A DNA stretch of 64,000 nucleotides from Amycolatopsis palatopharyngis (GTDB lineage Bacteria; Actinomycetota; Actinomycetes; Mycobacteriales; Pseudonocardiaceae), in assembly GCF_003385185.1 (NCBI RefSeq), contig NZ_PQHZ01000005.1, forward strand, positions 168,051-232,050, read 5' to 3'. The notes under the pieces were generated by a model. The model was not told the DNA's origin and made no database searches. It was given only the letters and a program-made list of their open reading frames with translations. Within the stretch, counting starts at the first letter, position 1, and each line of letters starts with the position of its first letter. A program made the translations under genes and the position numbers. This document shows, piece by piece, positions 9,149 to 17,821 of the stretch.

Positions 9149-9217
9149 GGTTCCCCCTCGTTGATCGCCCGAATCGTCCTCGCAGGATAACAGCCGGTGA
9201 GCAGCTCGAAGCGGCGC

Positions 9218-9232
9218 AGTGGCTCAGCCAAT
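9218..9232. promoter_or_regulatory. GntR operator, site 1
   Basis: AGTGGCTCAGCCAAT contains the perfect 11-bp dyad TGGCT-C-AGCCA (9220-9230). It has the TGG-N5-CCA pattern of FadR-type operators and is related to site 2 at 9274. It lies in the 219-bp regulator/transporter intergenic region. Confidence 0.65.
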
Positions 9233-9246
9233 TTGCCACTTGGCTC

Positions 9247-9276
9247 TTGACACTGTGAACCACAGCACCGCAAAGT
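9247..9276 (+). promoter_or_regulatory. Promoter of the malonate operon
   Basis: A perfect TTGACA -35 box (9247-9252) is followed after 18 bp by a weak -10 box CAAAGT (9271-9276). The second GntR dyad overlaps the -10 box and the expected start, as expected for repression. Confidence 0.5.
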
Positions 9277-9288
9277 GGTTCAGCCACT
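9274..9288. promoter_or_regulatory. GntR operator, site 2
   Basis: AGTGGTTCAGCCACT, a dyad with AGTGG/CCACT arms and TGG-N5-CCA core, close to the E. coli FadR consensus. It overlaps the predicted -10 region of the malonate operon. The two sites are 56 bp apart centre to centre. Confidence 0.7.
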
Positions 9289-9367
9289 AGGCCAGTGTCA
9301 TCCGTACCACTGGCCCCTACCGCCCGATCCGACCGCTGCCGGTGCGGCACCCAACGACGGGAGCCCG

Positions 9368-10666
9368 ATGTCCGCCGAACTGATCTCCATCCTTGTTCTC
9401 GTGGTCGTGTTCGTCATCGCGACCACCAAGTCGATCAACATGGGCGCGCTGGCCTTCGCGGCCGCGTTCGCCGTCGGCACCCTTGCGGGTGAAATGGACG
9501 CCGACGCGATCTTCGCCGGCTTCCCGGCCGACCTGTTCGTGGTGCTGGTCGGGGTGACGTTCCTGTTCGCCATCGCGAGATCCAACGGGACAACGGACTG
9601 GCTGGTACACGCGGCGATCCGTCTCGTCGGAGGGCGGCTGGCGCTGATCCCCTGGGTCATGTTCGGCATCAGCGCCACACTCACCGCGATCGGGGCGGTG
9701 AGCCCCGCAGCCGTGGCGATCGTCGCCCCCATCGCGCTCGGGTTCGCCGCCCGTTACGGCATCCACCCGCTGCTCATGGGCGCGATGGTCGTGCACGGTG
9801 CGCAGGCGGGCGGCTTCTCCCCGATCAGCATCTACGGCTCGATCGTCAACGGCATCGTCGAGCGTGAGGGGCTGCCCGGCAGCGAACTCGTCCTGTTCGG
9901 CGCGAGCTTCGCGGTGAACCTGGTGATCGCCGCGGTGGTGTTCGTGGTCTTCGGCGGCCTGCGGCTCAGCCGCGAGAACGCCCTCACGGACGGATCGACG
10001 CCGGACGTGATCGGCGCGGGTGGCCCCGGAGCAGCCACCGCGACCTCGGTGCTACCCCAAACTCCTCGCCTGAACCCGGCGCGGATCGCGACCCTGCTCA
10101 GTCTTGCCGTCCTGGTCGTCGCGACCCTGGTGTTCGACCTCGATGTCGGGCTCACCGCGATTTCGCTGGCCGTGCTGCTCAGCGTGTTCTGGTCCGAGAG
10201 CAGCCGCAAGGCGGTCACCGAGATCACCTGGCCCACGGTGCTGCTGATCTGCGGAGTGCTCACGTACGTGGGGGTCCTGCAGGAACTGGGCACCATCGAC
10301 TATGCGGGCAACGCGGTCGGCAACGTGGCCATCCCACTGCTGGCGGCCGTGTTGCTCTGCTACATCGGCGCGATCGTGTCCGCGTTCGCCTCCTCGGTCG
10401 GCATCATGGGCGCGCTGATTCCACTGGCCGTGCCGTTCCTCGAGCAGGGCACCATCGGGCCGATCGGCATGATCGTCGGTCTTGCGGTCGCCTCCACCGT
10501 CGTGGACGTGAGCCCGTTCAGCACCAACGGCGCACTGGTGCTCGCCAACGCGACCGAGGTGGATCGCGATCGGTTCTTCCGGCAGCTGATGGTTTACGGC
10601 GGCATCATTGTCGCGGCGATGCCCGCCGTGGTGTGGCTGATCATGATCGTGCCGGGTTTCGGCTGA
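9368..10666 (+). CDS. SLC13/MatC-like dicarboxylate (malonate) permease
   Basis: A 432-residue membrane carrier with about eleven hydrophobic segments starting at residue 4 (LISILVLVVVFVIATTK). The N-terminal third resembles the MatC N-terminal domain of dicarboxylate carriers, and motifs such as GISATLTAIGAVSPAAVAIV and DVSPFSTNGAL match the ion-transporter superfamily re-entrant loops. Malonate is the probable substrate because the next gene encodes malonyl-CoA synthetase. The ATG at 9368 is preceded by GGGAG; the frame stays open further upstream, but that part crosses the operator and has no ribosome site. Coupling ion is unknown. Confidence 0.85.
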   Translation: MSAELISILVLVVVFVIATTKSINMGALAFAAAFAVGTLAGEMDADAIFAGFPADLFVVLVGVTFLFAIARSNGTTDWLVHAAIRLVGGRLALIPWVMFGISATLTAIGAVSPAAVAIVAPIALGFAARYGIHPLLMGAMVVHGAQAGGFSPISIYGSIVNGIVEREGLPGSELVLFGASFAVNLVIAAVVFVVFGGLRLSRENALTDGSTPDVIGAGGPGAATATSVLPQTPRLNPARIATLLSLAVLVVATLVFDLDVGLTAISLAVLLSVFWSESSRKAVTEITWPTVLLICGVLTYVGVLQELGTIDYAGNAVGNVAIPLLAAVLLCYIGAIVSAFASSVGIMGALIPLAVPFLEQGTIGPIGMIVGLAVASTVVDVSPFSTNGALVLANATEVDRDRFFRQLMVYGGIIVAAMPAVVWLIMIVPGFG

Positions 10667-10690
10667 GAACGACGAGGAGAAGGAGTTCGG

Positions 10691-12148
10691 GTGAGCGAGT
10701 TGTTCCCGGCACTACAGGAAAAGTCGGCGCAGGCCAGGCAGGCCCTGCGGTTCGGCGACCGCGCACTGACCTACGCCGAACTGGGCGACGTGGCCGGAAC
10801 GCTGGCGCGCGAGTTGCGGACACTGCGAGGGCAGGGCGGGTCGCCGGTGCGGGTCGCGGTCTGGGCCACGGCCACGATCGAGACGAGCGTCGCGGTGGTG
10901 GCCGCCCTGCTGGCCGGGGTGCCGGCCGTACCGATCAACCCGAAGATCGGCGAGCGCGAACTCGCCCACATCATCGCCGACAGCAGCCCTGCTCTCGTGC
11001 TCGCCGAACCCGGCACTGAGCTGCCAGCCGGCCTGCGTGATCTACCGCGCAAGGACGTGAACCTCACCGGCGAGTCCGGTGTGCTGCCGGAAGAGCCCGG
11101 CCCCGAGTCGCCGGCGCTGATCGTCTACACCTCCGGTACCACCGGCCCACCGAAGGGCGTGGTGCTGCCCCGAAGGGCGATCGCCGAGACCCTCGACGCA
11201 CTGGAGGACGCGTGGCAGTGGAGCGCCGAGGACGTGCTCGTGCACGCCCTGCCGCTGTTCCACGTGCACGGGCTGATCCTCGGCGTGCTCGGTCCGTTGC
11301 GCCGGGGTGGGCAGGTGCGCCACCTCGGCCGCTTCGCCACCGCGCCGCTTACCGAGGAGTTGGCGAACGGCGCCACGATGATGTTCGGCGTGCCGACGAT
11401 GTACCACCGCATCGCCGCCGAGGTGCAGGACGATTCGGCACTGCGTAACGCGCTCGCGGGCGCACGACTGCTGGTATCCGGTTCGGCCGCCCTGCCCGTG
11501 CACGACCACGAGCGGATCACAGCCGCCACCGGACAGCAGGTGGTGGAGCGGTACGGCATGACCGAGACGCTGATGAACACCAGCGTGCGCGCGGACGGGG
11601 AACGCAGGCCGGGGACGGTCGGCGTGCCGCTGCGCGGTGTCGAGGTGCGCCTCGTGGAGGAGAACGGGACGCCGATCGAGGACAGCGACGGGGAGACCGT
11701 CGGCGAGATCCAGGTGCGCGGGGCCAATCTGTTCACCGAGTACCTCAATCGCCCGGATGCCACCGCGGAGGCGTTCGTGGACGGCTGGTTCCGGACCGGC
11801 GACATGGCCATCAGGGATACCGACGGCTACGTGCGCATCGTCGGGCGCAAGGCAACCGACCTGATCAAGAGCGGTGGCTACAAGATCGGCGCAGGCGAGA
11901 TCGAGAACGCGCTGCTGGAGCATCCCGGCGTGGCCGAGGCGGCGGTGACCGGCGAACCGGATCCCGACCTGGGTGAGCGGATCGTCGCCTGGATCGTTTC
12001 GTCCGCACCACGGCCGGACGAGCAGGAACTGGCCGACCATGTGTCCCGGCTACTGGCGCCGCACAAGCGACCGAGGGTCGTGCACTATGTGGACGCCTTG
12101 CCGCGCAACGACATGGGCAAGGTGCTGAAGCGAGCCCTGCATGCCTGA
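10691..12148 (+). CDS. matB: Malonyl-CoA synthetase MatB (acyl-CoA synthetase family)
   Basis: A 485-residue adenylate-forming enzyme joining malonate to CoA with ATP. It has the P-loop VYTSGTTGPPKGVVLPRRAI, ERYGMTETLMNT, the hinge GRKATDLIKSGGYKIGAGEI and the C-terminal lysine in LPRNDMGKVLKRAL. Length and the short MatB-like architecture fit malonyl-CoA synthetase better than general acyl-CoA ligases. GTG start at 10691 with a strong GAGGAGAAGGAG site. It overlaps the next gene by eight bases. The product feeds either fatty-acid or polyketide synthesis, or conversion to acetyl-CoA by the carboxyltransferase next door. Confidence 0.88.
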   Translation: MSELFPALQEKSAQARQALRFGDRALTYAELGDVAGTLARELRTLRGQGGSPVRVAVWATATIETSVAVVAALLAGVPAVPINPKIGERELAHIIADSSPALVLAEPGTELPAGLRDLPRKDVNLTGESGVLPEEPGPESPALIVYTSGTTGPPKGVVLPRRAIAETLDALEDAWQWSAEDVLVHALPLFHVHGLILGVLGPLRRGGQVRHLGRFATAPLTEELANGATMMFGVPTMYHRIAAEVQDDSALRNALAGARLLVSGSAALPVHDHERITAATGQQVVERYGMTETLMNTSVRADGERRPGTVGVPLRGVEVRLVEENGTPIEDSDGETVGEIQVRGANLFTEYLNRPDATAEAFVDGWFRTGDMAIRDTDGYVRIVGRKATDLIKSGGYKIGAGEIENALLEHPGVAEAAVTGEPDPDLGERIVAWIVSSAPRPDEQELADHVSRLLAPHKRPRVVHYVDALPRNDMGKVLKRALHA

Positions 12149-13496
12149 CCGAAAGCCCGCGCGGAAGCTGATCGGGGAACTCGCGGACAGCTTCACCGAA
12201 CTCCCGTTCCTGGACCGGACCTCCACCGAGGCCGACGGCCCGATCGGCTGGGCCGGCTACGACGAGGCCCGCCTGCGCGCGGCAGAACGCACGGGCGAGG
12301 ACGAGTCCGTCGTGTGCGGAACCGGCGACGTCGGCGGTGTCACGGCGTTGCTGGTGGTGTTCGAGTTCGGGTTCCTCGGCGGTTCGCTCGGCAGGCGGAC
12401 CGGTGCTCGCATCGACGCGGCGTTCGATCACGCGGTGCGGCAGGGGCTGCCGGTGGTCACGGCGGTGGCGACCGGCGGCAGCCGGATGCAGGAAGGGATG
12501 GCCGCGCTCGCCCAGTTGCAGCGGATCGCCGCGGCCGCCGCGCGGGTTCGGACGGCGGGACTGCCGCAGGTGGCCGTGTTGCGGGATCCGACGACGGGGG
12601 GCGGCTGGGCCACGCTCGGCGCCGGTGCCGATGTCACGCTGGCGGTACCGGGAGCACAGGTCGGATTCGCGGGTTCGCGGGTCCGCCCGGCCGGCGACGA
12701 CGACGCTGTGGCCGCCTACACCGCCGAGGGCCAGTTCGCCGGCGGGCACGTCGACCGGCTCGTCTCCCCGGAGAACCTGCCGGGAACCCTGGCGAGTTGG
12801 CTGCGTCTGCTGACCGCGCGCCGGGGCGGGGCCCCTGACCTGCCCCGGGCACTCGGGGTCAGGACTGAGCCCGAGTCCGGATGGGCCGCGGTGCGGGCGG
12901 CGAGGGCGGAGCAGCGCCCGCGTGCCGGGGCCTATCTCGACGACTACTTCGATCACAGGGAGGACATCAGCGGTGACCGCTGCGGCGGCGGGGTGGATCA
13001 GACGGTGGCGTGCGGATTCGGCAGCCGTGCAGGTCAGGTGATCGCTTACGCGGCGCAGTGTGGCACCGCGACCACCGCGCCCGGATTTCGCACGGCGGCG
13101 CGGCTGATCCGGCTCGCCGACCGCCTCGGCATCCCGGTGCTCACCCTGGTGGACACGCCCGGTGCGGCGAACGACGCTGCCGCGGAGCGTGCCGGGGTCG
13201 GCGGGGCGATCGCGGAGGTGTTCGCGGCGGTGGCGTCAGCGCGGGTCCCGGTGTCAACGCTGGTGATCGGTGAGGGCGGCTCGGGGGGCGCGCTGGCCTT
13301 CGCCGCGGCAGGACGTACGTGGATGACGCCGGACAGCTACTTCTCGGTGACCTCTCCGGAGGCGGCGGCCTCCATCCTGAAGCGGGACCCCGGCGAGGTT
13401 CCCGCCACCGCCGACCAGCTCCGCCTGCGCCCCACGGACGTAGTAGCCCTGGGCGTAGCCGAAGGCATCGTCCCCCACGCCGTGACCTGCACTTAG
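12141..13496 (+). CDS. Fused two-domain carboxyltransferase (AccD/AccA or MdcD/MdcE type)
   Basis: A 451-residue protein with two crotonase-fold halves. The N-terminal half (EFGFLGGSLGRRTGARIDAA, GGSRMQEGM, DPTTGGGWATLGAGADV) resembles a beta subunit; its GGSRMQEG and TTGGG loops are typical. The C-terminal half (TLVDTPGAANDAAAERAGVG, IGEGGSGGALAFAAAG) resembles an alpha/gamma subunit. Such pairs move carboxyl groups in acetyl-CoA carboxylase or in biotin-independent malonate decarboxylase. No biotin carboxylase, biotin carrier or malonate-specific ACP gene is nearby. Next to MatB it may decarboxylate malonyl-CoA (inference). The zinc finger of AccD is absent. The TAG stop lies inside a palindromic repeat. 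Confidence 0.75.
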   Translation: MPDRKPARKLIGELADSFTELPFLDRTSTEADGPIGWAGYDEARLRAAERTGEDESVVCGTGDVGGVTALLVVFEFGFLGGSLGRRTGARIDAAFDHAVRQGLPVVTAVATGGSRMQEGMAALAQLQRIAAAAARVRTAGLPQVAVLRDPTTGGGWATLGAGADVTLAVPGAQVGFAGSRVRPAGDDDAVAAYTAEGQFAGGHVDRLVSPENLPGTLASWLRLLTARRGGAPDLPRALGVRTEPESGWAAVRAARAEQRPRAGAYLDDYFDHREDISGDRCGGGVDQTVACGFGSRAGQVIAYAAQCGTATTAPGFRTAARLIRLADRLGIPVLTLVDTPGAANDAAAERAGVGGAIAEVFAAVASARVPVSTLVIGEGGSGGALAFAAAGRTWMTPDSYFSVTSPEAAASILKRDPGEVPATADQLRLRPTDVVALGVAEGIVPHAVTCT

Positions 13497-13507
13497 CGGG
13501 CTAAGTG
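13488..13507. repeat. Palindromic repeat copy 2
   Basis: Core CTTAGCGGGCTAAG at 13492-13505. Its CTTAG supplies the last threonine base and the TAG stop codon of the carboxyltransferase gene. Confidence 0.88.
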
Positions 13508-13555
13508 TCGTCCCCCGCCGAGCCGCACCCTCCGGCGCGGCTCCAGGCCCCTGTA

Positions 13556-13579
13556 GTGCACTTAGCGGGCTAAGTGCAG
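13556..13579. repeat. Palindromic repeat copy 3
   Basis: GTGC arm, core CTTAGCGGGCTAAG, GCAC arm; fully self-complementary except the two central bases. Read on the minus strand it encodes the last residues of TsaE (LHLAR) and its TAA stop codon. Confidence 0.9.
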
Positions 13580-14050
13580 TTCTGGGACCCGCTCGGACCA
13601 GGTGCCGTGCGGTTCGAGGGTGAGGGTGCGGGTCTCGTCGTCGCTGTCGGGGCGGCGGTCGAGGCGGACGACCAGGTAGTCCGCCGACAACCGCTCCGCG
13701 GAGCCCTCGCCCCACTCCACCACGACGGCGGACCGCTCGAGGTCGGCATCGAGATCGAGATCGTCGAGTTCCGTGAGGTCCCCGCCGAGACGGTAGGCGT
13801 CCACGTGCACCAGCGGTACGCCTGCGCCGTCCTCCCCCATCCCGGCCGGATGCACCCGCGCCAGGACGAACGTCGGCGAGCTGACCCTGCCCCGAACGCC
13901 GAGGCCCTCGGCGATACCTCGCGTCAGTGTCGTCTTACCCGCACCGAGCGGACCGGCCAGCAGCACGAGGTCACCAGGGCGCAGACGGGCACCGAGTGCG
14001 CGACCGAACGCCATCGTGTCCTCGGCGGTCGCCAGTTCCATGTTCACCAT
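13562..14050 (-). CDS. tsaE: tRNA threonylcarbamoyladenosine biosynthesis ATPase TsaE
   Basis: A 162-residue P-loop ATPase that drives the TsaBD t6A cycle. Walker A is GPLGAGKTTLTRGIAEGLGV, followed by VSSPTFVLARVH, VHVDAYRLGG and the late VVVEWGEGSAERL, the usual TsaE set. ATG at 14050 has an AGGTGG site; ATG at 14041 is an alternative. It overlaps the hydrolase gene upstream by seven bases. The C-terminal residues LHLAR and the stop codon are provided by a palindromic repeat, so the natural C-terminus has probably been rewritten by repeat insertion. Confidence 0.93.
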   Translation of the reverse strand: MVNMELATAEDTMAFGRALGARLRPGDLVLLAGPLGAGKTTLTRGIAEGLGVRGRVSSPTFVLARVHPAGMGEDGAGVPLVHVDAYRLGGDLTELDDLDLDADLERSAVVVEWGEGSAERLSADYLVVRLDRRPDSDDETRTLTLEPHGTWSERVPELHLAR

Positions 14051-15162
14051 CGCCACCACCTGCCTCGTTCCCGCGATCCGATCCCGCTGCCTCCGTCGCT
14101 CCCGTCAGCCCCGGACGCCCGCTGCAGCAGGTCGATGAGGTGGCTGTTCACCAACTCGGGTTGTTCCAGCTGCACCATGTGCCCGGCGCCGCGCACCCGG
14201 ACCAGTTCGGCATCGGGCAGTTCGGCCGCCATCCGCTCGGCGTGCGAGAACGGAGTGAGCCGGTCGTCGGCCGCCCCGATCACCAGCACGTGCGTGTTCT
14301 TCAACCCGGCGAGCGCGGCGTAGCGGTTGTGGCTGCCCAGGGTGTCCACGAAGTTCACCAGCCCGCGCACCGGGGTGACCGCGAGCATCTCCAGCATGAA
14401 GTCGACGAGTCTGGGACTGACATCCCGCCCGCCGAACGCGAGGCTGCGGATCGCCTGACGGGTCAGCTGCCCTCCCGCGGCCCGCACGAACTCGACCAGT
14501 CCCGGCTGCCACCCCGCGAGCTCGCCGACTCCTCGGGTGAGGGGGTTGTACTTCGACAGCAGCGACCGGGGCAGTCCCCGTGCACCGACCTCACCCGCCG
14601 CAGTCGCGATCAATGCGACCCCTTGCACCCGGTCGGCGAACAACTCGGGGGCCTGCTGGGCCAGCTCCATGATCACCATGCCGCCCATCGAGTGTCCGAT
14701 GAGGACGATCGGCCCCTCGGGCGCGACGGCACGCACCACCGCGTCGAGATCCCGCGCCAACTGCTCGATCGTGCTGCTCTCCTGCGACGCCGGAGCGGAG
14801 AGGCCATGCCCGCGATGGTCGTAGTAGACCTGACGAACGCCGGGCAGCCGTAGCGAGGCGAGGTCGCGCCGCTGGAAGTGCCAGCTGAGTTGCGACAGCG
14901 CGAAACCATGCACGCCGATGACGGTGAGCTCGGGATCCACCCCGTCCTCGGGATCGATTTCCGACACCGACAGCGGGGTTCCGTCGTCGGCGGCCACGGT
15001 CGAGGTGCGGTCCGGCTGCAACTTGCCGAGTGGTTCGTCCACGAACGGGTCCACCCGATTCCTGCGCTGCTGAGTCGTGACCGCCAGTGCGGCAGCGACA
15101 GTCCCGGTGAGTACCGCCCCGACTCCGCCCGCGATTCCGAGAATCCGGCGCGATGGAGTCAT
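14044..15162 (-). CDS. Alpha/beta hydrolase of the alr-tsaE operon
   Basis: A 372-residue hydrolase of unknown substrate. Residues 5-28 form a hydrophobic N-terminal segment (GIAGGVGAVLTGTVAAALAV), a signal anchor or export signal. The fold signatures are IGVHGFALSQLSW, YYDHRGHGLS, the nucleophile elbow IGHSMGGMVIM, the acid in IGAADDRLTPF and the final histidine in GAGHMVQLEQP. The ATG overlaps the alr stop codon (ATGA), and the end overlaps tsaE. Genes of this kind occupy this position between alr and tsaE in many actinobacteria, but no role has been fixed that I know of. Confidence 0.88.
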   Translation of the reverse strand: MTPSRRILGIAGGVGAVLTGTVAAALAVTTQQRRNRVDPFVDEPLGKLQPDRTSTVAADDGTPLSVSEIDPEDGVDPELTVIGVHGFALSQLSWHFQRRDLASLRLPGVRQVYYDHRGHGLSAPASQESSTIEQLARDLDAVVRAVAPEGPIVLIGHSMGGMVIMELAQQAPELFADRVQGVALIATAAGEVGARGLPRSLLSKYNPLTRGVGELAGWQPGLVEFVRAAGGQLTRQAIRSLAFGGRDVSPRLVDFMLEMLAVTPVRGLVNFVDTLGSHNRYAALAGLKNTHVLVIGAADDRLTPFSHAERMAAELPDAELVRVRGAGHMVQLEQPELVNSHLIDLLQRASGADGSDGGSGIGSRERGRWWRW

Positions 15163-16289
15163 CGCATCGCACCTCCGAGATACCGCCGGTGCACTCGCGG
15201 GCGGTACATGCCGGTGACGATCTCGTAGTCGATGGTGCCGATCGTGTCCGCCCACTCCCGCGCCGTCGGACCACCGTCCGCGCCGGCACCGAACAGCTCC
15301 ACGTCGGCTCCGACCGCCGGCTCGTCGTCGCCGCAGTCCACCACGATCTGATCCATACACACCCGGCCCACCACAGGACGACGCCTGCCATCGAGCCAGA
15401 CACTCATTCGCCCGGACAAAGTGCGTGGAACACCGTCGGCATATCCGACGGGAACCAATGCCAGTGTGGTGTCGCGGTTCGCGGTCCACGTATGTCCATA
15501 GGAGACGGACTCACCCGCCGTGATGCGCTTGGTGAGGACCACTGTGGACCGGAAGGTCATCGCGGGGCGAAGGTCGTCGGCGGTGGGCACCGGATTGAGC
15601 CCGTATGCGGCGATCCCTGGACGCACCAGGTCGAAATGCAGATCAGGGCGGGTCAGGGTGGCTGCCGAGTTCGCGAGATGCCGCAAGGGATGCAGCCCGG
15701 CTTCGCGTGCCTGCGTGTACGCGGTGTCGAATCGCGCGGCCTGCATGTCGATCGACGGATGTCCCGGCTCGTCCGCGCAGGCGAGATGCGACCAGATGGC
15801 CACCACGTCGACATCCGGCTCCGCCGCTGCCGCCTTGACCAGCTGCGGCCAGCTCTCCGGCGGACACCCGTTGCGATTGAGCCCGGTGTCGATCTTGAGG
15901 TGCACCCGGGCCCTGCTCCCGGCCCTTCCCGCGGCGGCGGCGATCCGGCTCAACTCACCCATCGAACTGGCAGCGAGGTCCACCCCCTGCTCGATGCCGG
16001 GTGCGAAGTCGACATCATCGCCGTCCAGCCAGCTCAGCAGGCGCACCTCGATGCCTGCCGCCCGCAGATCCAGCGCCTCGCCGAGCGAACAGGTTCCCAA
16101 CCAGGTCGCGCCCCCGTCGACGGCGGCGCGCGCCACCGCAACCGCACCATGGCCGTAACCGTCCGCCTTGACGACGGCCATGGTCGCCGCACCGGACGCG
16201 GCCGCCCTTCCGGCGAGCAGCGCGATGTTGTGGCGGATGGCGTCCAGATCGATGACGACCTCGGCGCGACGGTGCAGGTCAGCGTTCAT
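15159..16289 (-). CDS. alr: Alanine racemase
   Basis: A 376-residue PLP enzyme that interconverts L- and D-alanine, supplying D-alanine for peptidoglycan. Lysine 41 in AVVKADGYGHGAV binds PLP; the second catalytic base is the tyrosine in SYGHTW. LKIDTGLNRNGC, VRPGIAAYG and GRVCMDQIVVD match the family. ATG at 16289; the open frame continues far upstream but lacks similarity. First gene of alr-hydrolase-tsaE, with overlapping ends. Confidence 0.96.
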   Translation of the reverse strand: MNADLHRRAEVVIDLDAIRHNIALLAGRAAASGAATMAVVKADGYGHGAVAVARAAVDGGATWLGTCSLGEALDLRAAGIEVRLLSWLDGDDVDFAPGIEQGVDLAASSMGELSRIAAAAGRAGSRARVHLKIDTGLNRNGCPPESWPQLVKAAAAEPDVDVVAIWSHLACADEPGHPSIDMQAARFDTAYTQAREAGLHPLRHLANSAATLTRPDLHFDLVRPGIAAYGLNPVPTADDLRPAMTFRSTVVLTKRITAGESVSYGHTWTANRDTTLALVPVGYADGVPRTLSGRMSVWLDGRRRPVVGRVCMDQIVVDCGDDEPAVGADVELFGAGADGGPTAREWADTIGTIDYEIVTGMYRPRVHRRYLGGAMR

Positions 16290-16378
16290 AACATTGCCGA
16301 GTTTCCCACAGGCGGCGCACCTGGCCCTGCCCGGCAGGCCGTGGCGCTCACCACGCCCGAGCAGACAGGGCCAGCGCG

Positions 16379-17821
16379 TCAGGCTTCCGCGTGACCGTGG
16401 ACCTGCTCTCGGGCCTCCGCGTGGCGCTGCCTGGCCTGCTCCCCGGCCGCCGATTCGGCCGAGGTGGGTTCGTCCAGGTGCACTGTCGCGTTGCCCTGCC
16501 AGCGTGGCGGTTCGACCGGCCCCGAACTCCTGGACGCGGACAGCGCCCACGCGGCCTGTCGTGCGGCTCCGATGGCGACGTGCTCCCCGGGCGGGGGGAC
16601 GGCGACGGGAACACCGAAGACGGCAGGAGCCGCCGCTCGCACGGCCGCCGACTGCGCCGCTCCACCGATGAGCAGCACCCTGCGGGCGACGACCCCATGC
16701 GCGCGCAGCGCGTCCAGCCCCGCGGCGAGCCCGCACAACATGCCTTCCACCGCGGCCCGTGCCAGGTTCTCCTGCGTCATGTTGGCCCTGCGCAGGCCGA
16801 GCAGAGTACCGCTGGCGTCGGGCAGGTTCGGCGTTCGCTCGCCGTCGAGATACGGCAGCAGGGTGAGCCCGCCCGCACCTGGCTCGGCCGCGAGCGCGAG
16901 CCGGTCCAGCCCGGCCAGGTCGGTACCGAGCATGCTCGCGGTGGCGGTGAGGACCCTGGCCGCGTTGAGCGTGCAGGCCAGCGGCAGGAATCGACCGGTG
17001 GCATCGGCGAACCCGGCGACGGTTCCGGACGGGTCGGCGGGCTGGGTCTCGCTGACCCCGAACACGGTGCCGCTGGTGCCGAGCGACACCACGACGTCGC
17101 CCTCGTCCAGTTCCAGCGCCAGGCCCGCCGCCATGTTGTCGCCGGTGCCCGCCGAGACGAGCATCCCTTCCGGGGTGTGCCCCGCCGCCTCTGCGGGGCG
17201 GAGAACCCTGGGCAGTTCCGGTGCCCGCCCACCGAAAGCCCGGGACAGCAGGTCGGTGCGGTACGCGGCGGAGGTCGCGGAGTAGTAGCCGGTGCCGGAA
17301 GCGTCGCCCCGATCGGTGACCGGCTGCGCGTCGTCCCCCAGCAGCCGCCAGGTGAGCCAGTCGTGCGGCAGCAACACGCGGGCGACGCGGTCGGCCAGGC
17401 CCGGTTCGTGCTCGGCCATCCAGCGCAGCTTCGTGATGGTGAAGCTGGCCACCGGCACCAAGCCGACCGCGTCGGCCCATGCCTGCGGTCCACCCAGCTC
17501 GTCGGTGAGATCGGCCGCGGCCTGCCCGGATCGAGTGTCGTTCCACAACAACGCGGGCCGCACGACGCTGTTCGTCTCGTCGAGGGTGACCATGCCGTGC
17601 TGCTGACCGGCGATACCGATCGAGCGCACCTCCGAAAGCAACCCGCCGGAGGCAGCGCCGAGCGCGTCCCACCACACCTGCGGATCGACCTCGGTGGTGT
17701 CCGGATGTTCTGCCCTGCCGCTGCGGACCACCTCGCCGGTGCGGGCGTCGCACACCATCACCTTGGTGGACTGGGTGGACGAATCGACCCCTGCCACCAG
17801 GGTCTGTCTGTCAGCCGTCAT
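16379..17821 (-). CDS. xylB: Xylulokinase-like sugar kinase (FGGY family)
   Basis: A 480-residue kinase expected to phosphorylate D-xylulose to xylulose 5-phosphate for the pentose phosphate pathway. The ASKHA start is [15 protein letters not shown], followed by [22 protein letters not shown], the FGGY N-terminal signature around [38 protein letters not shown] and [12 protein letters not shown]. The pairing with a polyol dehydrogenase that could make xylulose from xylitol or D-arabinitol supports xylulokinase. Its ATG overlaps the DeoR stop (ATGA). The last 45 residues are charged and low in complexity. Confidence 0.88.
   Translation of the reverse strand: MTADRQTLVAGVDSSTQSTKVMVCDARTGEVVRSGRAEHPDTTEVDPQVWWDALGAASGGLLSEVRSIGIAGQQHGMVTLDETNSVVRPALLWNDTRSGQAAADLTDELGGPQAWADAVGLVPVASFTITKLRWMAEHEPGLADRVARVLLPHDWLTWRLLGDDAQPVTDRGDASGTGYYSATSAAYRTDLLSRAFGGRAPELPRVLRPAEAAGHTPEGMLVSAGTGDNMAAGLALELDEGDVVVSLGTSGTVFGVSETQPADPSGTVAGFADATGRFLPLACTLNAARVLTATASMLGTDLAGLDRLALAAEPGAGGLTLLPYLDGERTPNLPDASGTLLGLRRANMTQENLARAAVEGMLCGLAAGLDALRAHGVVARRVLLIGGAAQSAAVRAAAPAVFGVPVAVPPPGEHVAIGAARQAAWALSASRSSGPVEPPRWQGNATVHLDEPTSAESAAGEQARQRHAEAREQVHGHAEA

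Noticed and set aside
15163..15489. N-terminal extension of the alpha/beta hydrolase
   Set aside because: The extension lies entirely in alr on the same strand; the ATG at 15162 overlapping the alr stop fits the operon and gives a hydrophobic N-terminus.
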